Positions 51,088 to 58,986 of a stretch of 64,000 bases of DNA are shown in pieces. Positions within the stretch are counted from its first letter, which is position 1, and each line of letters starts with the position of its first letter. The DNA comes from Nonomuraea sp. PA05 (GTDB lineage Bacteria; Actinomycetota; Actinomycetes; Streptosporangiales; Streptosporangiaceae). The notes beneath the pieces are model-generated. The model was not told the DNA's origin. It searched no databases and saw only the letters and a list, made by a program, of their open reading frames with translations. The translations under genes were made by a program, and so were the position numbers. The DNA lies in assembly GCF_008086045.1 (NCBI RefSeq), contig NZ_VSEY01000035.1, positions 62,001 through 126,000 of the forward strand, read 5' to 3'.

Positions 51088-51411
51088 TCAGTTGCCGAAC
51101 TGCTTGGTCTCCGGCTTCTCCACCATGAGCGCGTGCGCGGGCTCGTCCGCCACCGGACGGTGCCGCAGCCCGCGCGGGACGACGAAGACGGATCCGGGCG
51201 TCATGACGACCGGATCCCGGCCCTCCAGCTCCAGCCGGAACGTGCCGTCCCAGCACAGGAACAGCTCGTCCTCGTCGTGGTAGTGCCAGGGGAACTCGCC
51301 GTGGAGCTGGGCCAGCCGCACCACGGCGTCGTTCACCTCGGCGAGCTGCCGCTGCTGCCAGGGGCCCGGCAGCGTTGCGATGACCTCGGGGACCGACACT
51401 GCGACAGTCAT
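51088..51411 (-). CDS. Cupin-domain protein, 107 aa
   Basis: This is a single small beta-barrel. GEFPWHYHDEDELFLCWDGTFRLE contains the HxH-x3-E metal-binding motif, and PGSVFVVPRGLRHRPVA the second cupin motif with a His. Such cupins are isomerases, dioxygenases or ligand binders; the function cannot be fixed. It has a strong AAGGAGG site. It lies 74 nt downstream of the SDR gene on the same strand and may belong to the TetR-controlled MFS-SDR run. Confidence 0.87.
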   Translation of the reverse strand: MTVAVSVPEVIATLPGPWQQRQLAEVNDAVVRLAQLHGEFPWHYHDEDELFLCWDGTFRLELEGRDPVVMTPGSVFVVPRGLRHRPVADEPAHALMVEKPETKQFGN

Positions 51412-51485
51412 GTTCTTGCCTCCTTGATGTGTTGGACAGGTCCCATCAAAGCGGCACGTAAAGGCAGGTCACAGAGCCAATGCCG

Positions 51486-52259
51486 CTAAATTGGTCCGCC
51501 TCTTGGGCCAATCAGCTCCAGGGTCCGCTCGTACAGCCGCTCGGCCGCCCGCGGATCAGGGGACAGGCGGATCGGACGGTCCCGTAGATAGGCGGTGAGG
51601 GGTGCGGCGGGCGGGTCGTCGATGCGCGCCACGATGGGCTTGATGCCCTCCTCGACCGGGACGCCGTACCGCTTGAGCGCCGCCACGTGCGCGGCGGTCG
51701 CCGCGTCGTACTCGCCCGCGACGCTCGTCGAGACCCCGCCGGGATGGATGAGGACATATCCGGTACGGGCGCCGTGGCGGGCGGCGAACGCGACTCCCAG
51801 CAGGTCGTTCGCCTTCCCCGCCTGAAACTGGGCCGTCATGCCGTCGTACGAGCGTTCCAGCATCAGGTCGCCCCAGTGGATGCGTCCGTCCGGCTGTCCG
51901 GGCCCGGACACGTTGACGATCGTGCGCGGCGCGGTGAGGCCATGGCTGAGCAGGAAGCGGCTCAGGTAGTCCAGCGCGAACGTGCCCTCCAGCCCCTCCT
52001 CGGTGACGAACCGGTGCGTGCGGAAGAACCGCGCGCACAGCACCAGCGCGTCCACGACCGGGAAGCGGGCGTTGACCTCCTCGATCACCCGCCGGTTCTC
52101 GCGCACCAGGCTCAGGTCCGCCTGGATGAACACCGCCCCCGGCAGCGCCTTGGCCGCGTCCCTGCCGACGACGGCGACCGTGTCGCCGCGCTCCAGGTAG
52201 GTGCGGGCGAGCGCCCTGCCCATCCCGTCCGTACCGCCGGTGATCACGAGCGTCCTCAT
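51486..52259 (-). CDS. Short-chain dehydrogenase/reductase, 257 aa
   Basis: The Rossmann motif is LVITGGTDGMGRALARTYLE, and VDALVLCARFFRTHRFVTEE replaces the NAG motif. The usual Tyr-x3-Lys is altered: QFQAGKANDLLGVAF retains the Lys, but the Tyr position is Gln, so activity may differ from classical SDRs. It resembles retinol-dehydrogenase-like SDRs. The ATG overlaps the stop of the MFS gene (ATGA), so exporter and SDR are co-translated. The substrate is unknown. Confidence 0.87.
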   Translation of the reverse strand: MRTLVITGGTDGMGRALARTYLERGDTVAVVGRDAAKALPGAVFIQADLSLVRENRRVIEEVNARFPVVDALVLCARFFRTHRFVTEEGLEGTFALDYLSRFLLSHGLTAPRTIVNVSGPGQPDGRIHWGDLMLERSYDGMTAQFQAGKANDLLGVAFAARHGARTGYVLIHPGGVSTSVAGEYDAATAAHVAALKRYGVPVEEGIKPIVARIDDPPAAPLTAYLRDRPIRLSPDPRAAERLYERTLELIGPRGGPI

Positions 52260-53647
52260 GCGGGCGCCCCTTCCCGTACGGGCTGCGGCGCGTCGGCCTT
52301 GCCGGGCAGGAGCGGGATGAGGGCCAGCACGGCCAGGTTGGAGACCACCGCCACCCAGAACACGCCGATCGTGCTGTCCGCGGTCTGCACGACGAGCGTC
52401 ACCACGGCGACGCCGAGCGCGGCCCCGAGCTGGTTGAGCATGTAGAGCACCGAGCTGCCCTGCGCCACCATGGGACCGGGGAGCGTCCGGTAGAGCGAGC
52501 CCATCGTCGGGGCGCTGAAGCAGCCGCTGCCCAGCCCGAACGTGAGCGCCGCCAGCGCCGGCCACACCTCCGGAGTGTCGGGGCCGATGCGCGTGAGCGC
52601 GAGCACGCTGGCGATGGCCACGACCGCTCCGCCGACGGCCAGGCCGCGCGCGCCGAGCCGGTCCGACAGCCGCCCGGCCAGCGGCATCGCGATGGATCCG
52701 CCGATCCCGAGGGGGGCCATGAGCAGCCCGGCCGCGAGCACGCCGTGCCCGTGGGCCTGCTGGTAGTACAGGGGCAGCGCGAACAGCCCGGCGAACAGGC
52801 CCATGCCGCCGAGCCCCATGATCGCGACGCTGGCGCTGAAACTCCGGCTGCGGAAGAGCCCCAGGTCGATCAGCGGGCCAGGACGGCGGGCGTGCACGGC
52901 GTACCCGATGAGCAGCACCGCCCCCAGCCCGAGCGGTGCCAGCACCTGCCACGCCGCGAACGCCCCCTGCTCGGCCGTCTGCGACAGCGCCAGCACGACG
53001 GCGGCGAAGCCGGGCCCGAGCAGCGCCAGCCCCAGCACATCGAGCCGACCGCTCTCCCCGCGAGACGACACCGGATCGTCGGCGGGGATGACGCGCACCG
53101 CCAGCACCAGCGCCACGAGCCCGACGACCACGCTGATCAGGAACATCGCCCGCCACGACAGCGCGCCGAGTATCGCGCCGCCGGCGATCGGCCCGAGCAC
53201 GGGGCCGAGCGACAGCACCACCCCCATCAGCCCCATCACCCGCCCGGCCCGCTCCGGCCCGGCGGCCCTGGCCAGCAGGATCAGGACAAGCGGGTCGAGC
53301 AGCCCCGCCCCCACGCCCTGCACGGCCCTGAACGCGATCAGGCTGCCCACGTCCCAGGCCAGCCCGGCGGCCAGCGATCCCACCAGGAACAGCGCCAGCC
53401 CCGCCACCCACAGCCGCTTGCCGCCGTACCGGTCGACCGCCCAGGTCGTGAACGGGATGGTGGCCGTCACCGCCAGCAGGAACCCGGTGGACGCCCAGCC
53501 GATCGTGCTCAGCGAGGTGTCAAAGGCGATGGCCAGGGTGCCGGTGGCGACCGCGGCCATCGTGCTGTTGAGGATGCCCAGCAATCCGCCGAGCAGGACC
53601 ACAGCGATCAGCCATGGCAACCGGCCGTCCAATTTTTCTGAACTCAT
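52256..53647 (-). CDS. MFS drug exporter of the DHA2/EmrB type, 463 aa
   Basis: This membrane protein has about 14 helices. WLIAVVLLGGLLGILNSTMA is helix 1 of DHA2 exporters, then WASTGFLLAVTATIPFTTWA and the MFS motif WAVDRYGGKRLWVAGLAL; motif C-like LSLGPVLGPIAGGAIL is also present. It exports drugs or toxic metabolites by proton antiport. The start ATG at 53647 lies inside an inverted repeat that matches a second one nearer the divergent TetR gene, so control by that TetR is likely. Confidence 0.9.
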   Translation of the reverse strand: MSSEKLDGRLPWLIAVVLLGGLLGILNSTMAAVATGTLAIAFDTSLSTIGWASTGFLLAVTATIPFTTWAVDRYGGKRLWVAGLALFLVGSLAAGLAWDVGSLIAFRAVQGVGAGLLDPLVLILLARAAGPERAGRVMGLMGVVLSLGPVLGPIAGGAILGALSWRAMFLISVVVGLVALVLAVRVIPADDPVSSRGESGRLDVLGLALLGPGFAAVVLALSQTAEQGAFAAWQVLAPLGLGAVLLIGYAVHARRPGPLIDLGLFRSRSFSASVAIMGLGGMGLFAGLFALPLYYQQAHGHGVLAAGLLMAPLGIGGSIAMPLAGRLSDRLGARGLAVGGAVVAIASVLALTRIGPDTPEVWPALAALTFGLGSGCFSAPTMGSLYRTLPGPMVAQGSSVLYMLNQLGAALGVAVVTLVVQTADSTIGVFWVAVVSNLAVLALIPLLPGKADAPQPVREGAPA

Positions 53648-53695
53648 TGGTTCAACATAAACCAGCTCGCCCACGAAAGTGAACCAGTGAGTACA
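53639..53695. promoter_or_regulatory. Paired TetR-type operators TGAAC-N6-GT[T/A]CA
   Basis: TGAACtcattgGTTCA (53639-53654) overlaps the MFS start codon. TGAACcagtgaGTACA (53680-53695) precedes the TetR start. Both have the same 16-bp architecture and start 41 bp apart, symmetrically placed for repression of both divergent genes. Confidence 0.75.
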
Positions 53696-53704
53696 ATTGG
53701 CGTC

Positions 53705-54322
53705 ATGACGACTCGGGGGCGCATCGACAAGCGGCAGGCGATCCTGGAGGGCGCGTTCACCGTGTTCGCGCGGGAGGGCTACGCCCAGGCCTGCGTGCAG
53801 GAGATCGCCCGGGAGGCGGGCGTGGCCAAGCCGACGGTCTACAACCACATGACCGACAAGGCGACGCTGTTCAGGAACGCCCTGGAGGCCGCCGCCCGCA
53901 CCATCCTGGAGCAGCGGATCGCCGCCCTGGAGCCGCTCGCCGCCCCCACCGGTGACCTGCGCGCCACGCTGGAGGAGGTCGCCCACGTGCTGCTCCGCCT
54001 GCACACCGACGGCCGCTCCTGCGCGCTGCGCCGGCTGCTCTACTCCGAGGTCACCCACTTCCCCGACATCCTCGACATCGTCAAGGAGAGCGGCCCCGAC
54101 CGGCTCACCCAGGCGCTCGCCGACCGCCTGGCCCGCCTCGCCCTGGCCGGACGCCTGCGCGCCACCGACCCCGATCTGGCGGCCGAGCAGTTCCTGGCCC
54201 TGCTCCTCGGCCCGCTGGAGGCCCGCACCCAGCTCGGCACCCGCCAGTTGGAGGACTCGCAACTGCGGGTGATGGCCGTCGCCGCCGTGGACGCCTTCGT
54301 ACGGGCCTGGGGTGCCCGGTAA
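53705..54322 (+). CDS. TetR family transcriptional repressor, 205 aa
   Basis: The N-terminal helix-turn-helix is AILEGAFTVFAREGYAQACV and then EIAREAGVAKPTVYNHMTDK. The C-terminal half is a helical ligand domain of the AefR-like kind. The ATG at 53705 is used; a GTG at 53687 would add six residues and overlap the operator. It is divergent from the MFS-SDR operon with matched operators between them, the classic layout of a drug-inducible efflux repressor. Confidence 0.92.
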   Translation: MTTRGRIDKRQAILEGAFTVFAREGYAQACVQEIAREAGVAKPTVYNHMTDKATLFRNALEAAARTILEQRIAALEPLAAPTGDLRATLEEVAHVLLRLHTDGRSCALRRLLYSEVTHFPDILDIVKESGPDRLTQALADRLARLALAGRLRATDPDLAAEQFLALLLGPLEARTQLGTRQLEDSQLRVMAVAAVDAFVRAWGAR

Positions 54323-54358
54323 CCAACACGCATGGCGAAATCATGCCGACAAGACCCG

Positions 54359-54385
54359 TTGTCGCTGGTAGCCAAGGGATATAGT
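54359..54385 (+). promoter_or_regulatory. Possible promoter giving a leaderless transcript
   Basis: TTGTCG (54359-54364) and TATAGT (54380-54385) are separated by 15 bp. The expected transcription start would fall at about 54392, only a few bases before the GTG at 54395. Together with the lack of a ribosome site this suggests leaderless translation. Confidence 0.45.
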
Positions 54386-54394
54386 CTGCCGCGT

Positions 54395-54640
54395 GTGGTA
54401 GAACGAGACGACTACGCGGCCATCCGCGATCGGATCATCGGGCTCTCCCACCTCCACGGCCTGCGCTGCGACTGGGCAGAGACCACCAGGCGGCAGCGGT
54501 TCCTGCTGCTGTGGGACGCCGGGGGCCGGGTCGTCGCCCGTGTGATCGTCCCGCTCTACCCGGGGGAGACACCGCAACTGGTGGACTCACTCGAACGAGG
54601 GCTGACGCATCTGTTCGGCGACGGCTGGCTGAAGGACTGA
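54395..54640 (+). CDS. Small protein of unknown function, first of a two-gene operon, 81 aa
   Basis: The GTG at 54395 (VVERDDYAAIRDRIIGLSHL) follows a TATAGT box directly, with no room for a ribosome site; a longer in-frame start at 54332 would read through that promoter. The protein is a compact alpha/beta sequence, CDWAETTRRQRFLLLWDAGG then ARVIVPLYPGETPQLVDSLE, without a recognised motif. It ends 11 nt before the helix-turn-helix gene. The pairing of a small protein with a small DNA-binding protein resembles toxin-antitoxin layout, but no toxin family is recognised. Confidence 0.6.
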   Translation: MVERDDYAAIRDRIIGLSHLHGLRCDWAETTRRQRFLLLWDAGGRVVARVIVPLYPGETPQLVDSLERGLTHLFGDGWLKD

Positions 54641-54651
54641 CGGGAGCACCC

Positions 54652-55059
54652 ATGACCGCGGACAGCGTCGACGTCCACGTCACCATGGCAGGCAACCTGT
54701 GGCTTGCGCAGGTGGACGGCGTGGCCGGCGGCATGTCCGCGCGGACGCTGCGCGAGCTGCACTCGGACGTGGCCGAGGGGCTCCCGTTCCTGTTCGGCGA
54801 TCGCGACCGGCCGCCGGCGCCGGTCTTCCACTACGCGCTGCCCGGCCTGTCCGAGCAGGACCTCGACGACTTCGCCGCCCTCCAGCGCCAGGCTGCCGCC
54901 ATCGCCGAGGACTACACGCGGACGCTGAAGAAGCGGGTCAAGCACATGCACGAGCTGGGGCTGTCCGACGGCGACATCGGCGAGCTGCTCGGGCTGACCA
55001 AGCAGCGCATCCAGCAGATCCGCACGAACGCCAACGACGAGGCCCGCCAGAGCGGCTGA
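54652..55059 (+). CDS. Small HicB-like protein with C-terminal helix-turn-helix, 135 aa
   Basis: The N-terminal part (VDVHVTMAGNLWLAQVDGVA, ARTLRELHSDVAEGLPFLFG) looks like the partial-RNase-H, HicB-type fold. A long helix (QAAAIAEDYTRTLKKRVKHM) connects to a C-terminal helix-turn-helix, ELGLSDGDIGELLGLTKQRI. It is probably the DNA-binding partner and autoregulator of the preceding small protein. The ATG at 54652 has a GGGAGCACC site. Whether it acts as antitoxin is inference. Confidence 0.7.
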   Translation: MTADSVDVHVTMAGNLWLAQVDGVAGGMSARTLRELHSDVAEGLPFLFGDRDRPPAPVFHYALPGLSEQDLDDFAALQRQAAAIAEDYTRTLKKRVKHMHELGLSDGDIGELLGLTKQRIQQIRTNANDEARQSG

Positions 55060-55092
55060 CGGGCCGTCGCGTATCACGGCCTGTCCGCGTCC

Positions 55093-55155
55093 GACGGGCC
55101 TCCCCGCGTCAGAACCTGTCAGCGGCTGACGGGCCTCCCCGCGTCAGGGCCTGTC
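55093..55155. repeat. 28-bp direct repeat between convergent genes
   Basis: GACGGGCCTCCCCGCGTCAG followed by aacctgtc (55093-55120) or ggcctgtc (55128-55155) occurs twice, starting 35 bp apart, 26 of 28 bases identical. A related ggctgacgggcc also ends the preceding gene. The second copy overlaps the stop region of the CU044_5270-type gene. Confidence 0.7.
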
Positions 55156-56292
55156 GTCGGTCCAGCCCGCCTCGATCAGCGCGGTGGAGCTCCAGACCGC
55201 CCCCGGCTCGAACCCGGCCTGCAACCCGCCGGGCTCGACCACCACGTACTCGTGGGCCAGCGCCCGCCCGGTCGCCTCGTCGAAGACCAGCCGGTTCTCG
55301 GAGACCCCGCCCTTGTCGTAACGCTCCTCCATCGACACGGCCGTGCCCTGCCGCCCCTCGGCGTCGGTCACGCCCGCGGTGACCTTGACGTCGTCCAGCT
55401 CGGCCAGCATGCGGAACGCCGCCCCCCGCACCTCCGGCGTCACCGGCATGTCCATGATCAATCCGACGCTGACCCGGAACAGCCACGCGTCCCCGGACAT
55501 CTCCTCGCTCGACGACTCCGTCCCGTGCCCGGCGTAGGAGGCCATCAGCCACTTCTTCAGCTCGCCGGGGTCGCTCGGCAGCGTCCGCAGGTCCTTCATG
55601 GTGACGTTCTTGCCGAGCCAGAACACCTTGTCGCCGTCCACCAGCGGGGTGTGACTGGTCGAGGCCTTCCCCTCGGACGTGGACAGGGCCAGCTTCGCCC
55701 GCCCTCCCTTGCCCGGCACGACGACCTCGATCTCGGACGGCGACCCCGCCTGCTCCCACACCCTCCGGTCCGCCTCGGTGGCGGGCTCCGCCCCGAGCCG
55801 CCGACCGCGTGCCCACTGGTCGCCTCCGGTGGCGGCGGGCGTCCACCCCTCGTCACGCGCCCGGTCCACGACGAGATAGCCGCCGGACTTGGCCGCGTAC
55901 AAGTTCCTGCTCACCGTCACGCTGTGCCACCAGTCGCCGCTCCCCTCGGCCTGCGCGCCGGCCTTCTCCGCCGCGGCCAGCAGCACGTCCCGCGCCGACA
56001 GCGTCACCCGGGTCGCGCCCGCGCTCGCCACCACCCGCTCGCTGTCGGGCGCGCGCGGCGTCGTCGGCGTCGCGCCGCCGCCCGACATGACCACCGCCAC
56101 CGCCGTCACCGCGGCCGCCGCCGCCCCGGCCAGCCCTAGCCCCCACACGGGCCTGCTCCGCCGCCTCCTCCCGGCTTCCGGCCTGGGCGTCGCCATGGCG
56201 CGCGCCAACTCGGCCGTCCTCGTCCTGTCGTCCACCGGCCCGTCGCCGAGGTGCGCGGGCCTGGCGGCCCGAAGCTCGTCCATGGGGTTCAT
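55144..56292 (-). CDS. CU044_5270 family membrane protein, putative partner of ECF sigma factor, 382 aa
   Basis: The N-terminal cytosolic part (MNPMDELRAARPAHLGDGPV) is followed by one transmembrane helix (about residues 51-69) and a large outside domain with YAAKSGGYLVVDRARDEGWT and GVTDAEGRQGTAVSMEERY. This is the CU044_5270 family, almost always paired with an ECF sigma factor in actinomycetes and thought to modulate it. Its start overlaps the sigma-factor stop (ATGA). There is no classical zinc anti-sigma motif. Confidence 0.85.
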   Translation of the reverse strand: MNPMDELRAARPAHLGDGPVDDRTRTAELARAMATPRPEAGRRRRSRPVWGLGLAGAAAAAVTAVAVVMSGGGATPTTPRAPDSERVVASAGATRVTLSARDVLLAAAEKAGAQAEGSGDWWHSVTVSRNLYAAKSGGYLVVDRARDEGWTPAATGGDQWARGRRLGAEPATEADRRVWEQAGSPSEIEVVVPGKGGRAKLALSTSEGKASTSHTPLVDGDKVFWLGKNVTMKDLRTLPSDPGELKKWLMASYAGHGTESSSEEMSGDAWLFRVSVGLIMDMPVTPEVRGAAFRMLAELDDVKVTAGVTDAEGRQGTAVSMEERYDKGGVSENRLVFDEATGRALAHEYVVVEPGGLQAGFEPGAVWSSTALIEAGWTDDRP

Positions 56293-56828
56293 GACCACTC
56301 CTCGCTGAGGTTCCGCACGTGAGTCCTGGACCGCTCGGGGACACGCCCGTCCGGCTCCGCCTCCATGGCCTGCCTGAGCCGCTTGCGCGCCCGATGCAGC
56401 CGTACGCGGTACGCCGCCGACGAGCAACCGATGACCTTGGCGGCCTCCCCCGGGGTGAGGCCGTGCCAGGCGACGAGGATGAGGATCTCCCGATCGTCCT
56501 CCTGCAACGCGGCCAGCGCGCGCAGCACCCCCATCCGCTCCGTCACCTGATCGGCCACGTCCCCCTCGGTCCAGGCCCGCAACTCGGCGGCCATCGCCTC
56601 CCGCCGCAGCTCCGCGCGTACGTTGTCACGCAGCACGTTCCTGGCGACCCCGAGCAGCCACGGCAGCGCCGGCTCCGGCACGTCGTCCAGCCGCCGCCAG
56701 GCGATGGCGAACGTCTCGCTCACCACCTCGTCGGCCACCTGCCGCCCGGCGCGGCTGACCACGTACGCCCAGACGCGTTGCCGGCACTCGTCGTACATGC
56801 CGGTGAACCGGTGCGCATCATCCGTCAC
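56289..56828 (-). CDS. ECF-type RNA polymerase sigma factor, 179 aa
   Basis: Region 2 reads FTGMYDECRQRVWAYVVSRA then ADEVVSETFAIAWRRLDDVP and LPWLLGVARNVLRDNVRAEL. Region 4 reads LAALQEDDREILILVAWHGL then TPGEAAKVIGCSSAAYRVRL. It starts at a GTG. Length and motifs are normal for an extracytoplasmic-function sigma factor, probably responding to a surface signal through the CU044_5270-type partner with which it is translationally coupled. The target promoters are unknown. Confidence 0.92.
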   Translation of the reverse strand: MTDDAHRFTGMYDECRQRVWAYVVSRAGRQVADEVVSETFAIAWRRLDDVPEPALPWLLGVARNVLRDNVRAELRREAMAAELRAWTEGDVADQVTERMGVLRALAALQEDDREILILVAWHGLTPGEAAKVIGCSSAAYRVRLHRARKRLRQAMEAEPDGRVPERSRTHVRNLSEEWS

Positions 56829-56944
56829 CGCCCAGCCCCTTCGTTCGGGATGCGTCGTTCTTCTGACACCAGGAAGTGGTCTGGGCCTTCCCGTTGTTAC
56901 GCCTCACCCGAAATTTTCCCGACCTGCCCGCGCAAGCGCGGCCG

Positions 56945-58414
56945 TCAGTCTCCCGCGTACATCCGGCGCAGATCGATCAGCTCCACGTCGGCACGCCCGC
57001 CAGCCACCTCGGCCAGCTCACGGCTGAACCCGGCCCGCGCGAACAGCAGCAGCTTGGGCGGCGCCTCGACCTGGGCGTCCGGCAGCAGCGTCCGCAGATG
57101 CTCAAGGCGCTGGAGGTGCGGGACGTCCATCGGCGAGAGCGTGCCCTTGGCCTCGCCGATCGCGGTGATCCGAGCAGGCGCGGACGAGCGGGTCTGCGTC
57201 ACCACCAGGTCCAGCTCGTGCCCTTGCCGATGCGCCCGGCAGGCCACCTCGCTCGGACGTACGGCGCTCGCGTCCCCGCCCAGCGTGTCCGCGGAGGCGT
57301 GCAGGAAGCACCACTCGCGGGCCACGTCCTCGAAGTGCGGCCCGTAGATCTTGGAGGCGACCGTGTCGGCGGCGGTCTCCCAGACCCGCGCTGCCCGCCC
57401 GGCGACCAGCTCGGGCTCGCGCCGCTGCGTGATGAGCTGGTGGACCCGGACGATCGGCTCGGCGACCTTGTAGACGCTGCGCTTCTGCCGTAGGGCGTCG
57501 TCCACCTGCTCGATGAGGCCGATGCCCTGCAGCCCACCGAGCAGATGGCCCAGCGCGGTGGCGGGCCGCCCCAGGGTGGCGGCGATCTCCGAGCGGCGAT
57601 GGTTGCCCGCGCTGATGGCGGCCAGGACGGCGGCGTACGAGCTGGGGTCCATGATCGACGGCTCCTCGCGCAGCAGCAGCCCGCCCTCACGGAACATCGC
57701 CGAGGCCGGGTTGAGCAGCCGCCGCTGCACCCAGCGGTCGAACGAGCCCAGGTCCGCCGGCCCCGACCCGCCGCACATCTCCAGGTACGCGGGGGTGCCT
57801 CCCACCAGCGCGTTGACCCGGAAGGCCAGCTCGGGATCGTCCGCCAACCCCCAGAAGACACTCGCGTCGCGGAACCTGAAGGGCCGTACGACCAGTTCCA
57901 GCACCGCCCGTCCCCGGAGCGGAGCGCCGGCGCCGAGAAGCTGCGCCATCGTGGTCAGAGCGCTACCGCAGAGGATCATGCGGGTGCGGGTGTGCTCCTT
58001 CGCGTGGCTGGTCGGGCTGAGCGCCTGCTGCAGGTACGACGGCAGCGCCGGCGTGGCCGAGACCAGATACGGAAACTCATCGATGATCACAGGTGTGGCG
58101 CGTTCCTCGCCGAGCCGAAGCAACTCGCCGAGCCCTTCACGCCAGTCACGGAACGCGACCGGCTGGCGAAGACCGCGATAAGCGGCGTAGACAACGCCGA
58201 GGTCGGCGAGGTTCTGCACCTCGGTCTGCTGAGTGGCCGCGAACAGCAAGCCACCGGTCTGGTGCGCGAGGAGTTCGAGCATGAGCGTCTTGCCCTGACG
58301 GCGGCGGCCGTACACGAGCCCCAGGGACGCACCGGCGGAAGGGGCGGCGACGAAGTCGGCCAGCTCCTCCCATTCGGCGTCCCTGCCGAACAGTCGTGAT
58401 GGCTTGCGGATCAT
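56945..58414 (-). CDS. COG1672-type ATPase with C-terminal nuclease-like (DUF234) domain, 489 aa
   Basis: Walker A is VYGRRRQGKTLMLELLA (about 34-50), Walker B is PVIIDEFPYLVS, and sensor-like RMILCGSALTTMAQL follows; this is the archaeal-type ATPase_2/STAND group. A winged helix (RRSEIAATLGRPATALGHLL) is followed by a C-terminal domain whose GHELDLVVTQT...ITAIGEAKG fits a PD-(D/E)xK nuclease-like core. Such proteins are sporadic, often in mobile or defence regions, and their role is poorly known. A perfect palindrome sits over its -10 box, suggesting autoregulation. Confidence 0.85.
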   Translation of the reverse strand: MIRKPSRLFGRDAEWEELADFVAAPSAGASLGLVYGRRRQGKTLMLELLAHQTGGLLFAATQQTEVQNLADLGVVYAAYRGLRQPVAFRDWREGLGELLRLGEERATPVIIDEFPYLVSATPALPSYLQQALSPTSHAKEHTRTRMILCGSALTTMAQLLGAGAPLRGRAVLELVVRPFRFRDASVFWGLADDPELAFRVNALVGGTPAYLEMCGGSGPADLGSFDRWVQRRLLNPASAMFREGGLLLREEPSIMDPSSYAAVLAAISAGNHRRSEIAATLGRPATALGHLLGGLQGIGLIEQVDDALRQKRSVYKVAEPIVRVHQLITQRREPELVAGRAARVWETAADTVASKIYGPHFEDVAREWCFLHASADTLGGDASAVRPSEVACRAHRQGHELDLVVTQTRSSAPARITAIGEAKGTLSPMDVPHLQRLEHLRTLLPDAQVEAPPKLLLFARAGFSRELAEVAGGRADVELIDLRRMYAGD

Positions 58415-58435
58415 CCCTCAAGTATAGCTGCGGCT

Positions 58436-58454
58436 ATTATAGGCGCACCTATAA
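58436..58454 (-). promoter_or_regulatory. Promoter -10 box with overlapping palindrome TTATAGG-cgca-CCTATAA
   Basis: On the minus strand a consensus TATAAT (58441-58436) lies 21 nt before the ATPase ATG. It overlaps a perfect 7-bp inverted repeat at 58437-58454. A bound dimer would block this promoter. Confidence 0.7.
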
Positions 58455-58456
58455 CT

Positions 58457-58729
58457 TCACTCCTTGAGCCGCTCAGGCGCGAACGTCCTGACGGCGTCCA
58501 GAAGCTCACGCCGCGACGGATTCACCATCGGCCTCCCCGCCACCGTCACCGTCGGCACCGTCTCGAAGCCGTTCGCCACCGACCGCACGAACGCCGCCGC
58601 GTCCGGGTCCTTCCAGATGTTGACCTTGCGGTAGCGGAGGCTGGTGAACAGCAGGCTGAAACGCAGCTTCATACAGAACGTGCACATCGGCCGCCAGTAC
58701 ATGACGACCTCGTCACCGCCGTCTTGCAT
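58457..58729 (-). CDS. Glutaredoxin/mycoredoxin-like protein, 90 aa
   Basis: This is a thioredoxin-fold redox protein. [20 protein letters not shown] contains the CxxC active site, and [19 protein letters not shown] the cis-Pro loop. In actinobacteria such glutaredoxins (mycoredoxins) reduce mycothiol-mixed disulfides, consistent with mshB at 18.7 kb. The ATG at 58729 (MQDGGDEV) gives the usual length of about 85-90 residues. It lies between the ATPase promoter and the tRNA gene. Confidence 0.88.
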   Translation of the reverse strand: MQDGGDEVVMYWRPMCTFCMKLRFSLLFTSLRYRKVNIWKDPDAAAFVRSVANGFETVPTVTVAGRPMVNPSRRELLDAVRTFAPERLKE

Positions 58730-58826
58730 CGTTCCCACCCCAATCTTGATACCAGACGAGTCCGGCTCCTCCTGTAGGGTGGTTGCCGGTCGGACGTCCT
58801 TCAAGAGCTGGGGCGGCCGGCGTGAC

Positions 58827-58903
<77 letters not shown>

Positions 58904-58986
58904 GGTTTTAGCTGGTCAACGAGGGGTGCCAGAGGTTCTCTGGTGCCCCTTTTGGATCTTTGGGAGCCAAACGGGGAGCCAATGCT

